Origin: a bacterium
Lineage (GTDB): Bacteria; Eremiobacterota; Eremiobacteria; Baltobacterales; Baltobacteraceae
Direction: 5' to 3'
Length of the DNA stretch: 5,113 bases
Assembly: GCA_021782295.1 (NCBI GenBank)
Contig: JAJXVC010000143.1
Span: forward strand, 1-5,113
The stretch's first letter is position 1, and the number at the start of each line of letters is the position of its first letter. The notes below the pieces were generated by a model, which was given only the letters and a program-made list of their open reading frames with translations, ran no database searches and was not told where the DNA came from. Made by a program: the position numbers and the translations under genes. Below are positions 1 to 5,113 of the stretch, piece after piece.

Positions 1-466
1 CGTTCCCGAGGCTTTGCATCGCCGCCAACCAAGCGCTTCCCGCGCGTTGACGATCTCGCTGCAAGTATTCCGGAACCGCAGCTTGATAGGGAGCGATCGC
101 CACGTTCATGCCGATCTGCAAAGCAAGGTACGATGCGAATAACGCTGCGGCGGATTCCTCGGTGAGAAATATAACAAACGCAACTGCGGCGACGCTCGTT
201 CCGACGAGATAGAGCGGCGCGCGCGATCGGTTGCGTGCAACTGCCCGGTCGGAAAGGATCGCCGAACCCAACTGCACCAGAATTGCGGCCAGCGCCCCCG
301 TTGCAGCAAAGAACGCGTACTTCTCTGCAGCCGCCCCGCCGAAGATCGAAACCAAGCGAACCTGTAGCAGCACACCGAGAACGGCACCCCACACGACTTG
401 GATGCCGAACCAAAAAAACGCGAGTCGTGCCGCTTCAGGTATGCGCACGTGCGTAGCGATATTCAT
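1..466 (-). CDS. MFS transporter, N-terminal part (runs off the window)
   Basis: An open frame from an ATG at 466 runs without a stop to the window edge, giving 155 residues of a longer protein. Seen: hydrophobic segments at about residues 15-35, 50-70, 85-101 and 106-125. Between the second and third is a loop reading SDRAVARNRSRAP, which fits the MFS motif A pattern (Asp followed by several Arg between TM2 and TM3). The stretch IAPYQAAVPEYL followed by a basic loop and a QSLGN motif resembles the TM4-TM5 region of the sugar:cation symporter-like (GPH/SLC45-like) branch of MFS. Substrate cannot be told. The start is uncertain: an in-frame ATG lies at 481 and a GTG at 448, and none has a good ribosome binding site. 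The start at 466 overlaps the end of the upstream nucleotidyltransferase gene by 32 bases, so translation is probably coupled. A full MFS protein is about 400 residues, so roughly 60 percent is missing beyond the window. Confidence 0.82.
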   Translation of the reverse strand, partial: MNIATHVRIPEAARLAFFWFGIQVVWGAVLGVLLQVRLVSIFGGAAAEKYAFFAATGALAAILVQLGSAILSDRAVARNRSRAPLYLVGTSVAAVAFVIFLTEESAAALFASYLALQIGMNVAIAPYQAAVPEYLQRDRQRAGSAWLAAMQSLGN

Positions 467-1190
467 CGAGCGAATCGACATCGAAGCAGAGTTCGGGCGG
501 GCAGCGACGGATCGCCGCTACCGCAGACCCGAGTACTCGCGCGGCACGGCGTTCGATCCGGCCGATGTCGAGGCGGCCGAGCGCGTGCGCCGCAAGAATA
601 CCGAATCCGGCACGCATGGCCATCCGCCACGGATACTTCCGTGCGTTAAAGAATGCTGCGCTCTCGCGCGCCACGGGATCGATGGCATGTTGCGGAACGA
701 CGAGCGCTCCGGCGTTGACGATACGTTCGCCGTTGAGAATGACGCCGTTCGTCGGCGCGCCCGGAAAACGCGCGGCATAATCGTCCCCGCTGCAAATCCC
801 GAGCGCGACGGTGGATTCGGGAACGGATTCGACGTAACAGCGCAGCGTAGCGGCATCGATAAACGGCAGATCTCCCGCGAGCAGCAGCGTCGCCGACTCT
901 TCGGCGTCATCGGCAAATGCGCGCAAACATGCCAGCATATTCGCCGCGCCTTCCCCGCAATCGGGAAGAACGCGCTCCACCCGCCCGTCGCAACGAGCGG
1001 CGATCTCGGCATCGCCGAGCACGACGATACGCCGCGCGCCAAAATCGGCTGCGGCGGCGATCGTTCGTTCGAGGATGGTGCTCGCCCCGATCGGAGCGAG
1101 CGCCTTGAGTTCCGTTCCCGTCTCGGCGGCAAAGGCACCGCCGATGCGTCCTCCGGCGGCGATTGCGACGTTGATCCCGTCGATCGTCAC
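435..1190 (-). CDS. MobA-like nucleotidyltransferase family protein
   Basis: 251 residues, GTG start at 1190, TGA stop. Seen: an N-terminal strand plus glycine loop IAAGG at residues 10-14, then a Lys in TELKALAPIG (residues 26-35), LLLAGDLPFI at 102-111 whose Asp107 matches the metal-binding Asp of the fold, and DVDSLDEY at 237-244 near the C terminus. These fit the GT-A-like NTP transferase fold of MobA, CofC and sugar-1-phosphate nucleotidyltransferases, which transfer a nucleotide from an NTP to a phosphate-bearing acceptor. The first loop lacks the full GxGxRMG form, reading GGRIGG instead, so MobA itself is unlikely and the acceptor is unknown. Expected location is the cytoplasm. The start lies 13 bases after the rpsM stop with a weak GAGAA five bases upstream, so it is very likely co-transcribed with ribosomal genes. 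The position is one where rpsK would be expected. The coding assignment is firm; the reaction is inferred only from fold motifs. Confidence 0.83.
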   Translation of the reverse strand: MTIDGINVAIAAGGRIGGAFAAETGTELKALAPIGASTILERTIAAAADFGARRIVVLGDAEIAARCDGRVERVLPDCGEGAANMLACLRAFADDAEESATLLLAGDLPFIDAATLRCYVESVPESTVALGICSGDDYAARFPGAPTNGVILNGERIVNAGALVVPQHAIDPVARESAAFFNARKYPWRMAMRAGFGILAAHALGRLDIGRIERRAARVLGSAVAAIRRCPPELCFDVDSLDEYRYARAHT

Positions 1191-1203
1191 CGAAGTTCTC
1201 GTG

Positions 1204-1587
1204 TTACTTCTTAACGGTCTTCTTCTTGCCGGCGACGGTGCGCTTGGGACCTTTACGCGTGCGTGCGTTGGTCTTCGTGCGCTGCCCGCGAACCGGAAGC
1301 CCGCGCCGGTGGCGCAAGCCGCGATAACAACCGATATCCATCAGGCGCTTGATATTGCCCTGTACTTCGCGGCGAAGGTCGCCCTCCAGTCGAAGCGCGA
1401 GCGCATCGATCGCTTCGCGTAGACGCTTCTCGTCTTCTTCGGAGAGCTCTTTCACCCGACGGTTCGGATCGATTCCCGCTCGGTCGAGCAACTTTGCCGC
1501 GGTCGTCGGGCCGATACCGTAGATGTACGTAAGCGCGATCTCAATGCGCTTTTCGCGCGGAAGATCGATGCCGGAAATGCGAGCCAT
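1204..1587 (-). CDS. rpsM: 30S ribosomal protein S13
   Basis: 127 residues, ATG start, TAA stop; the family is usually 115-130. S13 sits in the head of the small subunit, binds 16S rRNA and contacts the large subunit and P-site tRNA. Seen: the N-terminal [10 protein letters not shown], the helix-two-turn-helix region with YIYGIG at 21-26, and the signature [14 protein letters not shown] at 89-102, followed by the basic tail [11 protein letters not shown] and a terminal Lys/Arg-rich extension expected to thread towards the tRNA. The start is supported by AGGGG six bases upstream, embedded in the last codons of rpmJ only three bases away. The next gene on the strand starts 13 bases after its stop but is not rpsK, which is unusual. 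No frameshift or missing signature residue is seen. Confidence 0.98.
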   Translation of the reverse strand: MARISGIDLPREKRIEIALTYIYGIGPTTAAKLLDRAGIDPNRRVKELSEEDEKRLREAIDALALRLEGDLRREVQGNIKRLMDIGCYRGLRHRRGLPVRGQRTKTNARTRKGPKRTVAGKKKTVKK

Positions 1588-1590
1588 GGA

Positions 1591-1707
1591 TTACCCCTGT
1601 ACCTGTTTGTGTTTTGCATTGACATCGCAAATAATCCGCACTTTGCCGTGACGGCGGATGACTTTGCATTTGTCGCAGATTTTTTTGACTGACGGACGGA
1701 CTTTCAT
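1591..1707 (-). CDS. rpmJ: 50S ribosomal protein L36 (zinc-binding form)
   Basis: A 38-codon frame, ATG at 1707 to TAA at 1591-1593, too short for many gene finders. The protein begins [11 protein letters not shown] and ends KHKQVQG, both typical of L36. Seen: Cys11, Cys14, Cys27 and His33, the CxxC...C...H set that holds a zinc ion in the classic (zinc-plus) form of L36. The gap from Cys27 to His33 has one residue more than the common 37-residue form. L36 is a small large-subunit protein that binds 23S rRNA. A strong GAGGAA lies six bases before the ATG. Its stop is separated from the rpsM start by three bases, and its last codons supply the rpsM ribosome binding site. The infA-rpmJ-rpsM order is the standard one. 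Confidence 0.97.
   Translation of the reverse strand: MKVRPSVKKICDKCKVIRRHGKVRIICDVNAKHKQVQG
1594..1598 (-). promoter_or_regulatory. Ribosome binding site of rpsM inside rpmJ
   Basis: The minus strand reads AGGGG, formed by the last two sense codons of rpmJ (Gln-Gly), six bases before the rpsM ATG. Because it is embedded in the upstream gene, rpmJ and rpsM translation are likely linked. Confidence 0.68.
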
Positions 1708-1713
1708 GGACGG

Positions 1714-1719
1714 TTCCTC
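1714..1719 (-). promoter_or_regulatory. Ribosome binding site of rpmJ
   Basis: The minus strand reads GAGGAA, six bases before the ATG at 1707. It lies in the 34-base infA-rpmJ spacer, the longest gap between genes in the window, and confirms the start of this very short gene. Confidence 0.75.
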
Positions 1720-1741
1720 GTTCTGTGATGCGCCGCGCGCA

Positions 1742-2032
1742 CTATTTGTAGCGGTAGGTAATGCGGCCGTGCGTTAAATCGTACGGCGAGAGTTCGACTA
1801 ACACGCGATCTCCCGGAAGAATGCGGATGAAATTCATCCGAATTTTTCCCGAAACGTGGGCGAGAACCCGATGCCCGTTCGCGAGTTCAACTCTGAACAT
1901 CGCGTTGGGGAGGGGTTCGACGATCGTGCCTTCGACTTCGATCGCCTCTTCCTTGGGCACCGCCGTCTTGGCGGCTTTGTCGGCATTCGGCTTTTTCGCC
2001 GGACGCCCACCTCGGCGTTTTCCTCGCGCCAT
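1742..2032 (-). CDS. infA: Translation initiation factor IF-1 with basic N-terminal extension
   Basis: 96 residues, ATG start, TAG stop. IF-1 is a one-domain OB-fold protein that binds the A site of the 30S subunit and works with IF-2 and IF-3. Seen: a full core from about residue 27, with [20 protein letters not shown], then [20 protein letters not shown] and the C-terminal [24 protein letters not shown] region. Classic IF-1 is about 72 residues; here some 24 residues rich in Lys, Arg, Gly and Ala precede the core. The long start is favoured by GAGGAG ten bases upstream of the ATG, next to the map stop. A GTG at codon 25 (1958-1960) would yield exactly 72 residues but has no visible ribosome binding site. 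The gene follows map with six bases between. Identity is certain; the true N terminus is not. Confidence 0.96.
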   Translation of the reverse strand: MARGKRRGGRPAKKPNADKAAKTAVPKEEAIEVEGTIVEPLPNAMFRVELANGHRVLAHVSGKIRMNFIRILPGDRVLVELSPYDLTHGRITYRYK

Positions 2033-2038
2033 TACACT

Positions 2039-2863
2039 TTAGCTCCTCACCATTGACTCGCCCGATGATTTTTCCTCATCGGGTCGATAGCGTTCGACGT
2101 CGGGGTGCTCCCCAACGCTACGGAGCGTGAGGATACGCGGCCCCTCGGGCGTGACCGCAATAGTGTGCTCGAAGTGCGCCGAGAGTTTACCATCTGAGGT
2201 GACGACTGTCCAGCCGTCCCGCAGGGTCTTCACCTGGTAGGTGCCTTGGTTGATCATCGGTTCGACGGCCAAGACCAGGCCGGGGCGCAGTTCCGCGCCG
2301 GTTCCCCGGGTGCCGTAATTGGGGACCTGGGGCTCCTCGTGCATCGCTCGACCCACCCCATGCCCGACGAGCTTTCGAACGACCCCGTACCCGTGCCGTT
2401 CGGCATGCAGCGCGACGGCGGCCCCGATATCGCCGACGTGCCCGCCGACCTGCATCTGCGCGATCCCCTCCATCATCGATTCCTGCGTGATGCGCAGCAG
2501 GCGCGCCGCGCTCTCCGAGATCTTTCCGACCGGAACCGTGACGGCGCTATCGGAGACGAACCCTTCGAACGTCGTGCCGATATCGATCGAGAGAATATCG
2601 CCCTCGGTGAGTACGCGATCCCCGGGAATCCCGTGCACGACTTCGTCGTTCACCGAGGCGCAGATCGAGGCCGGATAATCGTGATAACCGAGAAAAGTCG
2701 GGATCCCGCCGCGCGAACGAATGCCCTTCTCCGCGAGCGCATCGAGCGCGCGCGTCGTCATACCGGGACGAACGGCAGCCATGAGCTCCACCAAGACCGC
2801 GGCGGTAATTTTCCCACTGCGTCGGATCGTATCGATCTCCCGCGCGCTCTTGAGTTCGATCAT
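2039..2863 (-). CDS. map: Methionine aminopeptidase, type I
   Basis: 274 residues, ATG start, TAA stop. The enzyme removes the initiator Met from nascent proteins when the second residue is small, using a two-metal centre in a pita-bread fold. Seen: all expected active-site residues, namely His77 in VVHGIP, metal ligands Asp94 (SIDIG) and Asp105 (SDSA), His168 (GHGVG), Glu201 (AVEPM) and Glu232 (FEHT), plus His175 in MHEEP. The N terminus IELKSAREIDTIRRSG is typical of the bacterial type Ia form with no SH3-like zinc extension. The last 25 or so residues after the catalytic domain form a charged hydrophilic tail, slightly longer than the usual end near residue 250-265. GGTGAG lies three bases before the ATG, and the adk stop is 12 bases upstream. 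The last codons carry the infA ribosome binding site. Confidence 0.98.
   Translation of the reverse strand: MIELKSAREIDTIRRSGKITAAVLVELMAAVRPGMTTRALDALAEKGIRSRGGIPTFLGYHDYPASICASVNDEVVHGIPGDRVLTEGDILSIDIGTTFEGFVSDSAVTVPVGKISESAARLLRITQESMMEGIAQMQVGGHVGDIGAAVALHAERHGYGVVRKLVGHGVGRAMHEEPQVPNYGTRGTGAELRPGLVLAVEPMINQGTYQVKTLRDGWTVVTSDGKLSAHFEHTIAVTPEGPRILTLRSVGEHPDVERYRPDEEKSSGESMVRS
2043..2048 (-). promoter_or_regulatory. Ribosome binding site deciding the infA start
   Basis: The minus strand reads GAGGAG, in the last codons of map, ten bases upstream of the ATG at 2032. It is among the strongest such sites in the window and supports the long, 96-residue IF-1 over an internal GTG start. Confidence 0.72.
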
Positions 2864-2875
2864 GCGCTCACCGAA

Positions 2876-3526
2876 TTAGTGCGCATGTTCGAGCGCAAGC
2901 GCGTGCACGAGTTGGTGCGCAACGTCGCCGACTGCCGCGCTTGCATCGATGGTTTCAAGGCGCCCCGCCTGCCGATAGTACTCAACCAGCGGCATCGTCT
3001 GCGCTTCGAAAACATCGAGGCGTTTGCGCACCGTCTCGGGCTTATCGTCATCGCGTTGGACGAGGGGTCCACCGTCTTCGTCGTCGATTCCGGCGACTGC
3101 GGGGGGATTGAAACGTTCGTGATAGACGCGCCCCGTGCGCGGATTGCTCCAACGCCCGAGGAGCCGCTCTTCCAACAACGCGCGGTCGATGCGAAAATAG
3201 ATCGCGACCGGAAGCCCGCGCCCGCGCGCTTCGAGCAGCGCATCGAGTGCCTGCGCCTGGGGATTCGTGCGCGGAAAGCCGTCGAAAATGACCGCCGCGC
3301 CCGGGTGCAGTGCGCCTTCAACCATCTTCACGATCAACGCATCGGGAACGAGTTCCCCGCGCGTCATATAGCCCTGGGCCTCTTGTCCGAGTTCGCTGCC
3401 GCGCGCGCGATGCGCGCGCAGAAGATCGCCGGTCGAGAGTTGCTCGAAGCCGAAATGCTCGCAAAGGATCTGCGCTTGCGTCCCCTTCCCCGCACCGGGG
3501 GCACCGAGCAAAACGATATCGGGCAT
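2876..3526 (-). CDS. adk: Adenylate kinase, long form with zinc-free LID
   Basis: 216 residues, ATG start, TAA stop; matches the long bacterial form. It catalyses ATP + AMP = 2 ADP in the cytoplasm. Seen: the P-loop GAPGAGKGT at 8-16, AMP-binding STGDLLR at 31-37, FDGFPRT at 81-87, the LID from about 124 to 161, and QRDDDKPETVRKRL at 157-170. The LID positions that hold four Cys in zinc-type enzymes read SNPRTGRVYH and DDEDGG, so zinc is not bound; this resembles the hydrogen-bonded LID of E. coli-type enzymes. The ATG overlaps the secY stop as TGATG, with no strong ribosome binding site, so translation is probably coupled to secY. Placement between secY and map is common in many phyla. The C-terminal ALEHAH end is not conserved. 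Confidence 0.98.
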   Translation of the reverse strand: MPDIVLLGAPGAGKGTQAQILCEHFGFEQLSTGDLLRAHRARGSELGQEAQGYMTRGELVPDALIVKMVEGALHPGAAVIFDGFPRTNPQAQALDALLEARGRGLPVAIYFRIDRALLEERLLGRWSNPRTGRVYHERFNPPAVAGIDDEDGGPLVQRDDDKPETVRKRLDVFEAQTMPLVEYYRQAGRLETIDASAAVGDVAHQLVHALALEHAH

Positions 3527-3528
3527 CA
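3524..3528 (-). promoter_or_regulatory. TGATG stop/start overlap, secY-adk
   Basis: On the minus strand the secY stop TGA and the adk start ATG share one base. No strong ribosome binding site precedes the adk ATG (only GCGGG further up), so re-initiation by ribosomes finishing secY is the likely route for adk translation. Confidence 0.8.
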
Positions 3529-4872
3529 GCGTTTGATGAACCCGCGGTAATCGCGCATCGCCAGACGCGCCTCGATTTGCGTGATCGTATCGAGCGCGAC
3601 GCCGACGACGATAAGTAATGACGTCGAACCAAGGTAGAAGGTCGTGATCGAAAGGCCGTGCTGCAACGCACCCGGCAATACCGCGAGGATGCCGAGGAAG
3701 ATCGCCGCGGCGGTCGTGATCCGGAGGAGCACTTTATTGAGGTAATCCACCGTCGGCTGCCCCGGGCGAATTCCCGGGATAAACGATCCGCTCTTCTTCA
3801 AATTGTCGGCGATATCGGCGGTATTCAGAACGACCGAGCTATAGAAGAACGTGAAGATCACAACGAGCAGGAAATAGACGATATTGTAGCTCCACGAACT
3901 CGGCGCAAACCAGACGTTGAAAACTTCACTCCATGCCGCACCGTTGATCGGGAATTCGAGCAAGAATTTCCCAATGTGCAATATCGTGAAGTACGTCGGC
4001 TGAATGCCGATTCCGTGGGTAAACCACGAGAGCGCCTGCTGCGGCAGCAAGAGGATCGAGATCGCAAAAATGATCGAGATCACCCCGGCGTTATTGAGCC
4101 GCAACGGAATGTAGGTCGAGCGTCCGGCAAACATCTTTCGGCCCACGGTCCGGCGCGCTTGCTGCACGGGTACGCGACGTTGGCCCTGGTAGAGAAAGAC
4201 GATGCCGATGATCGCGGCGATGGTGACCACGAGATAGAGCACGAGGTTCAGAATACTCGTCGCACCCTGGCTCGCCGAGGCATAGGTCTGGGCGAGATAT
4301 GTGGGGTAGCGCAACACGATGCCGATAAAGATGATCAGCGAGATACCGTTGCCGATGCCTTTGTCGGTAATTTGTTCGCCTAGCCACATCAGGAACATCG
4401 TTCCGGCAACCATGATCGTGATAGCGAATAACAAGAAGATCAGGCTGGTGTCGTAAAACACGCCCGAATTACGCATCGAAATCGACATGAACGTCGCTTG
4501 CAGCGTCGCCAGCACGATGGTTAACCAACGCGTAATCTGACCGATGCGCTTGCGCCCTTCATCGCCGCCTTTCTTCTGCATCTCTTCGAGTTGCGGCAGA
4601 ACGACGGTCATCAACTGCATGATGATCGACGCGTTAATGTACGGCGTGATCCCCATGGCGATGACCGAAAGCTTTTGCAGCGCGCCGCCCGAGAGGAAGC
4701 CGAGAAGATTGTAGAAGGCACCGCTCTGTAACACGTGCTGCCATGCTTGTTCGTTGACGTTGGGCAGTTGAACGTGAATCATGAAAACGAACCACGCGAA
4801 CGCGAACAGCACGTAGCCGACACGTTTGCGGATATCGGGAACGAGCAGTGCCGCGCGCAGGTTATCGAACAT
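3526..4872 (-). CDS. secY: Preprotein translocase channel subunit SecY
   Basis: 448 residues, ATG start, TGA stop; the family is usually 420-450. SecY forms the membrane channel, with SecE and SecG, that SecA or ribosomes feed with proteins. Seen: N-terminal LRAALLVPDIRKRVGY leading into TM1 at about 18-33, the plug and TM2 region SGGALQKLSVIAMGITPYIN at 61-80, IIMQLM at 83-88, RWLTIVLATLQA at 115-126, KGIGNGISLIIF at 171-182, the cytosolic loop QQARRTVGRKMFAG at 237-250, the loop with DNLKKSGSFIPGIRPG at 356-371, and the C-terminal IEARLAMRDYRGFIKR at 433-448. Ten membrane helices can be traced. AGVIS at 262-266 has Ser where most relatives have Pro. The start lies nine bases after the rplO stop; GGAG sits 12 bases before the ATG, a long spacing. 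Confidence 0.99.
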   Translation of the reverse strand: MFDNLRAALLVPDIRKRVGYVLFAFAWFVFMIHVQLPNVNEQAWQHVLQSGAFYNLLGFLSGGALQKLSVIAMGITPYINASIIMQLMTVVLPQLEEMQKKGGDEGRKRIGQITRWLTIVLATLQATFMSISMRNSGVFYDTSLIFLLFAITIMVAGTMFLMWLGEQITDKGIGNGISLIIFIGIVLRYPTYLAQTYASASQGATSILNLVLYLVVTIAAIIGIVFLYQGQRRVPVQQARRTVGRKMFAGRSTYIPLRLNNAGVISIIFAISILLLPQQALSWFTHGIGIQPTYFTILHIGKFLLEFPINGAAWSEVFNVWFAPSSWSYNIVYFLLVVIFTFFYSSVVLNTADIADNLKKSGSFIPGIRPGQPTVDYLNKVLLRITTAAAIFLGILAVLPGALQHGLSITTFYLGSTSLLIVVGVALDTITQIEARLAMRDYRGFIKR

Positions 4873-4881
4873 CGGTAGCGG

Positions 4882-5113
4882 CTACTCCAGTACGGCGCCG
4901 GCGGCAACGAGCGCTTCGCGTGCCGTGGCCGAAAATACGATGTCGCGGAAACGCAATCCGCTGGGCAGCGTCTTGCCCGCCTTCACCGCGCCGAGCACCT
5001 TCACGCCGTCGCGAAGATCGCTCAGAATGCCGCGCGCCTTCAGCGTCTCAGGCGAGACTTCGACGGCAACATCCCAATCGGCGAGCCGATGGAGATTGAC
5101 CACGGCGAAACTC
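4882..5113 (-). CDS. rplO: 50S ribosomal protein L15, C-terminal half (5' end outside window)
   Basis: The frame is open to the window edge and shows 76 complete residues before a TAG stop; a full L15 is about 145-150 residues. L15 is a late-assembling large-subunit protein that contacts 23S rRNA. Seen: FAVVNLHRL, where bacterial L15 has its VVN-L region, then VKVLGAVKAGKTLPSGL and the C-terminal signature FRDIVFSATAREALVAAGA, matching the family pattern of an FS-x-x-A helix followed by Ala/Gly and a short acidic end. A GTG at 5101-5103 is an internal Val codon and not the start, because the same frame continues upstream with family-like residues. It sits directly before secY, the usual spc-operon arrangement. 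Confidence 0.95.
   Translation of the reverse strand, partial: SFAVVNLHRLADWDVAVEVSPETLKARGILSDLRDGVKVLGAVKAGKTLPSGLRFRDIVFSATAREALVAAGAVLE

Noticed and set aside
106..387. Minus-strand 93-codon frame near the window start
   Set aside because: It overlaps the transporter in a different frame, and its translation is Arg/Ser-rich without membrane character, unlike the real frame starting at 466.
231..1214. Long plus-strand open frame of 327 codons opposite the transporter and nucleotidyltransferase
   Set aside because: Its translation is Arg/Asp/Ala-rich without any domain, and it is antisense to genes with clear family motifs. It is a by-product of GC-rich codon use.
1660..1690. T-run (1680-1686 on the plus strand) as a plus-strand terminator signal
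   Set aside because: It is the Lys-Lys-Ile codons of rpmJ read backwards, and no stem precedes it.
1729..1741. Small inverted repeat TGCGC-CGC-GCGCA directly after the infA stop, a possible terminator
   Set aside because: The stem is only five base pairs, no T-run follows on the minus strand, and rpmJ with a good ribosome binding site follows at once. It may be a minor intercistronic hairpin at most.
94..2589. Repeated CGATCG palindromes (94, 224, 1058, 1088, 1181, 1407, 1921, 1939, 2584)
   Set aside because: Nine copies is more than base composition alone suggests, but they fall inside coding sequence rich in GAT, ATC and TCG codons and show no regular spacing. A genome-wide count against a codon-shuffled background would be needed to claim a motif.
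2246..3550. Plus-strand open frame of 434 codons opposite map and adk
   Set aside because: It lies antisense to two highly conserved enzymes, has no recognisable motif, and spans the junction between them. It is a shadow frame.

Overview
The window is a piece of a bacterial chromosome carrying the downstream part of a ribosomal-protein (spc/alpha-type) gene cluster, with every gene on the minus strand. Transcription runs from position 5113 towards position 1. In that order the genes are rplO (L15, 5' end outside the window), secY, adk, map, infA, rpmJ, rpsM, a MobA-like nucleotidyltransferase, and the first 155 codons of a major facilitator transporter cut off by the window edge. The DNA is GC-rich with a strong preference for G/C at third codon positions. 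The order secY-adk-map-infA-rpmJ-rpsM is widespread in Gram-positive and several deep-branching phyla and is not the enterobacterial one, where adk and map lie elsewhere. Adk has a zinc-free LID domain. Together with the GC-rich coding this suggests a less-sampled bacterial phylum, but nothing here fixes the phylum and I do not name one firmly.

Layout. 4882-5113 holds the C-terminal half of L15. 3526-4872 is SecY, the translocon channel. 2876-3526 is adenylate kinase, fused to secY by a TGATG stop/start overlap. 2039-2863 is methionine aminopeptidase type I. 1742-2032 is initiation factor IF-1 with an unusual basic N-terminal extension. 1591-1707 is ribosomal protein L36, and 1204-1587 is S13. 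435-1190 is a nucleotidyltransferase-fold protein where rpsK (S11) would normally be, and 1-466 is the start of a multi-pass transporter overlapping its end. Gaps between genes are -32, 13, 3, 34, 6, 12, -1 and 9 bases (from position 1 upwards). There is no promoter-sized gap and no terminator, so the whole window reads as one polycistronic unit. No stretch above 300 bases lacks a gene.

How the genes work together: L15, L36 and S13 are ribosome parts, IF-1 helps start translation, MetAP trims the initiator methionine from new proteins, SecY exports or inserts them, and Adk balances adenylate pools. The last two genes have no evident role in translation and appear to be attached to the tail of the operon.

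I see no CRISPR array, mobile element, RNA gene or clearly novel system. The points most worth a second look are the break in ribosomal gene order after rpsM and the extended IF-1.
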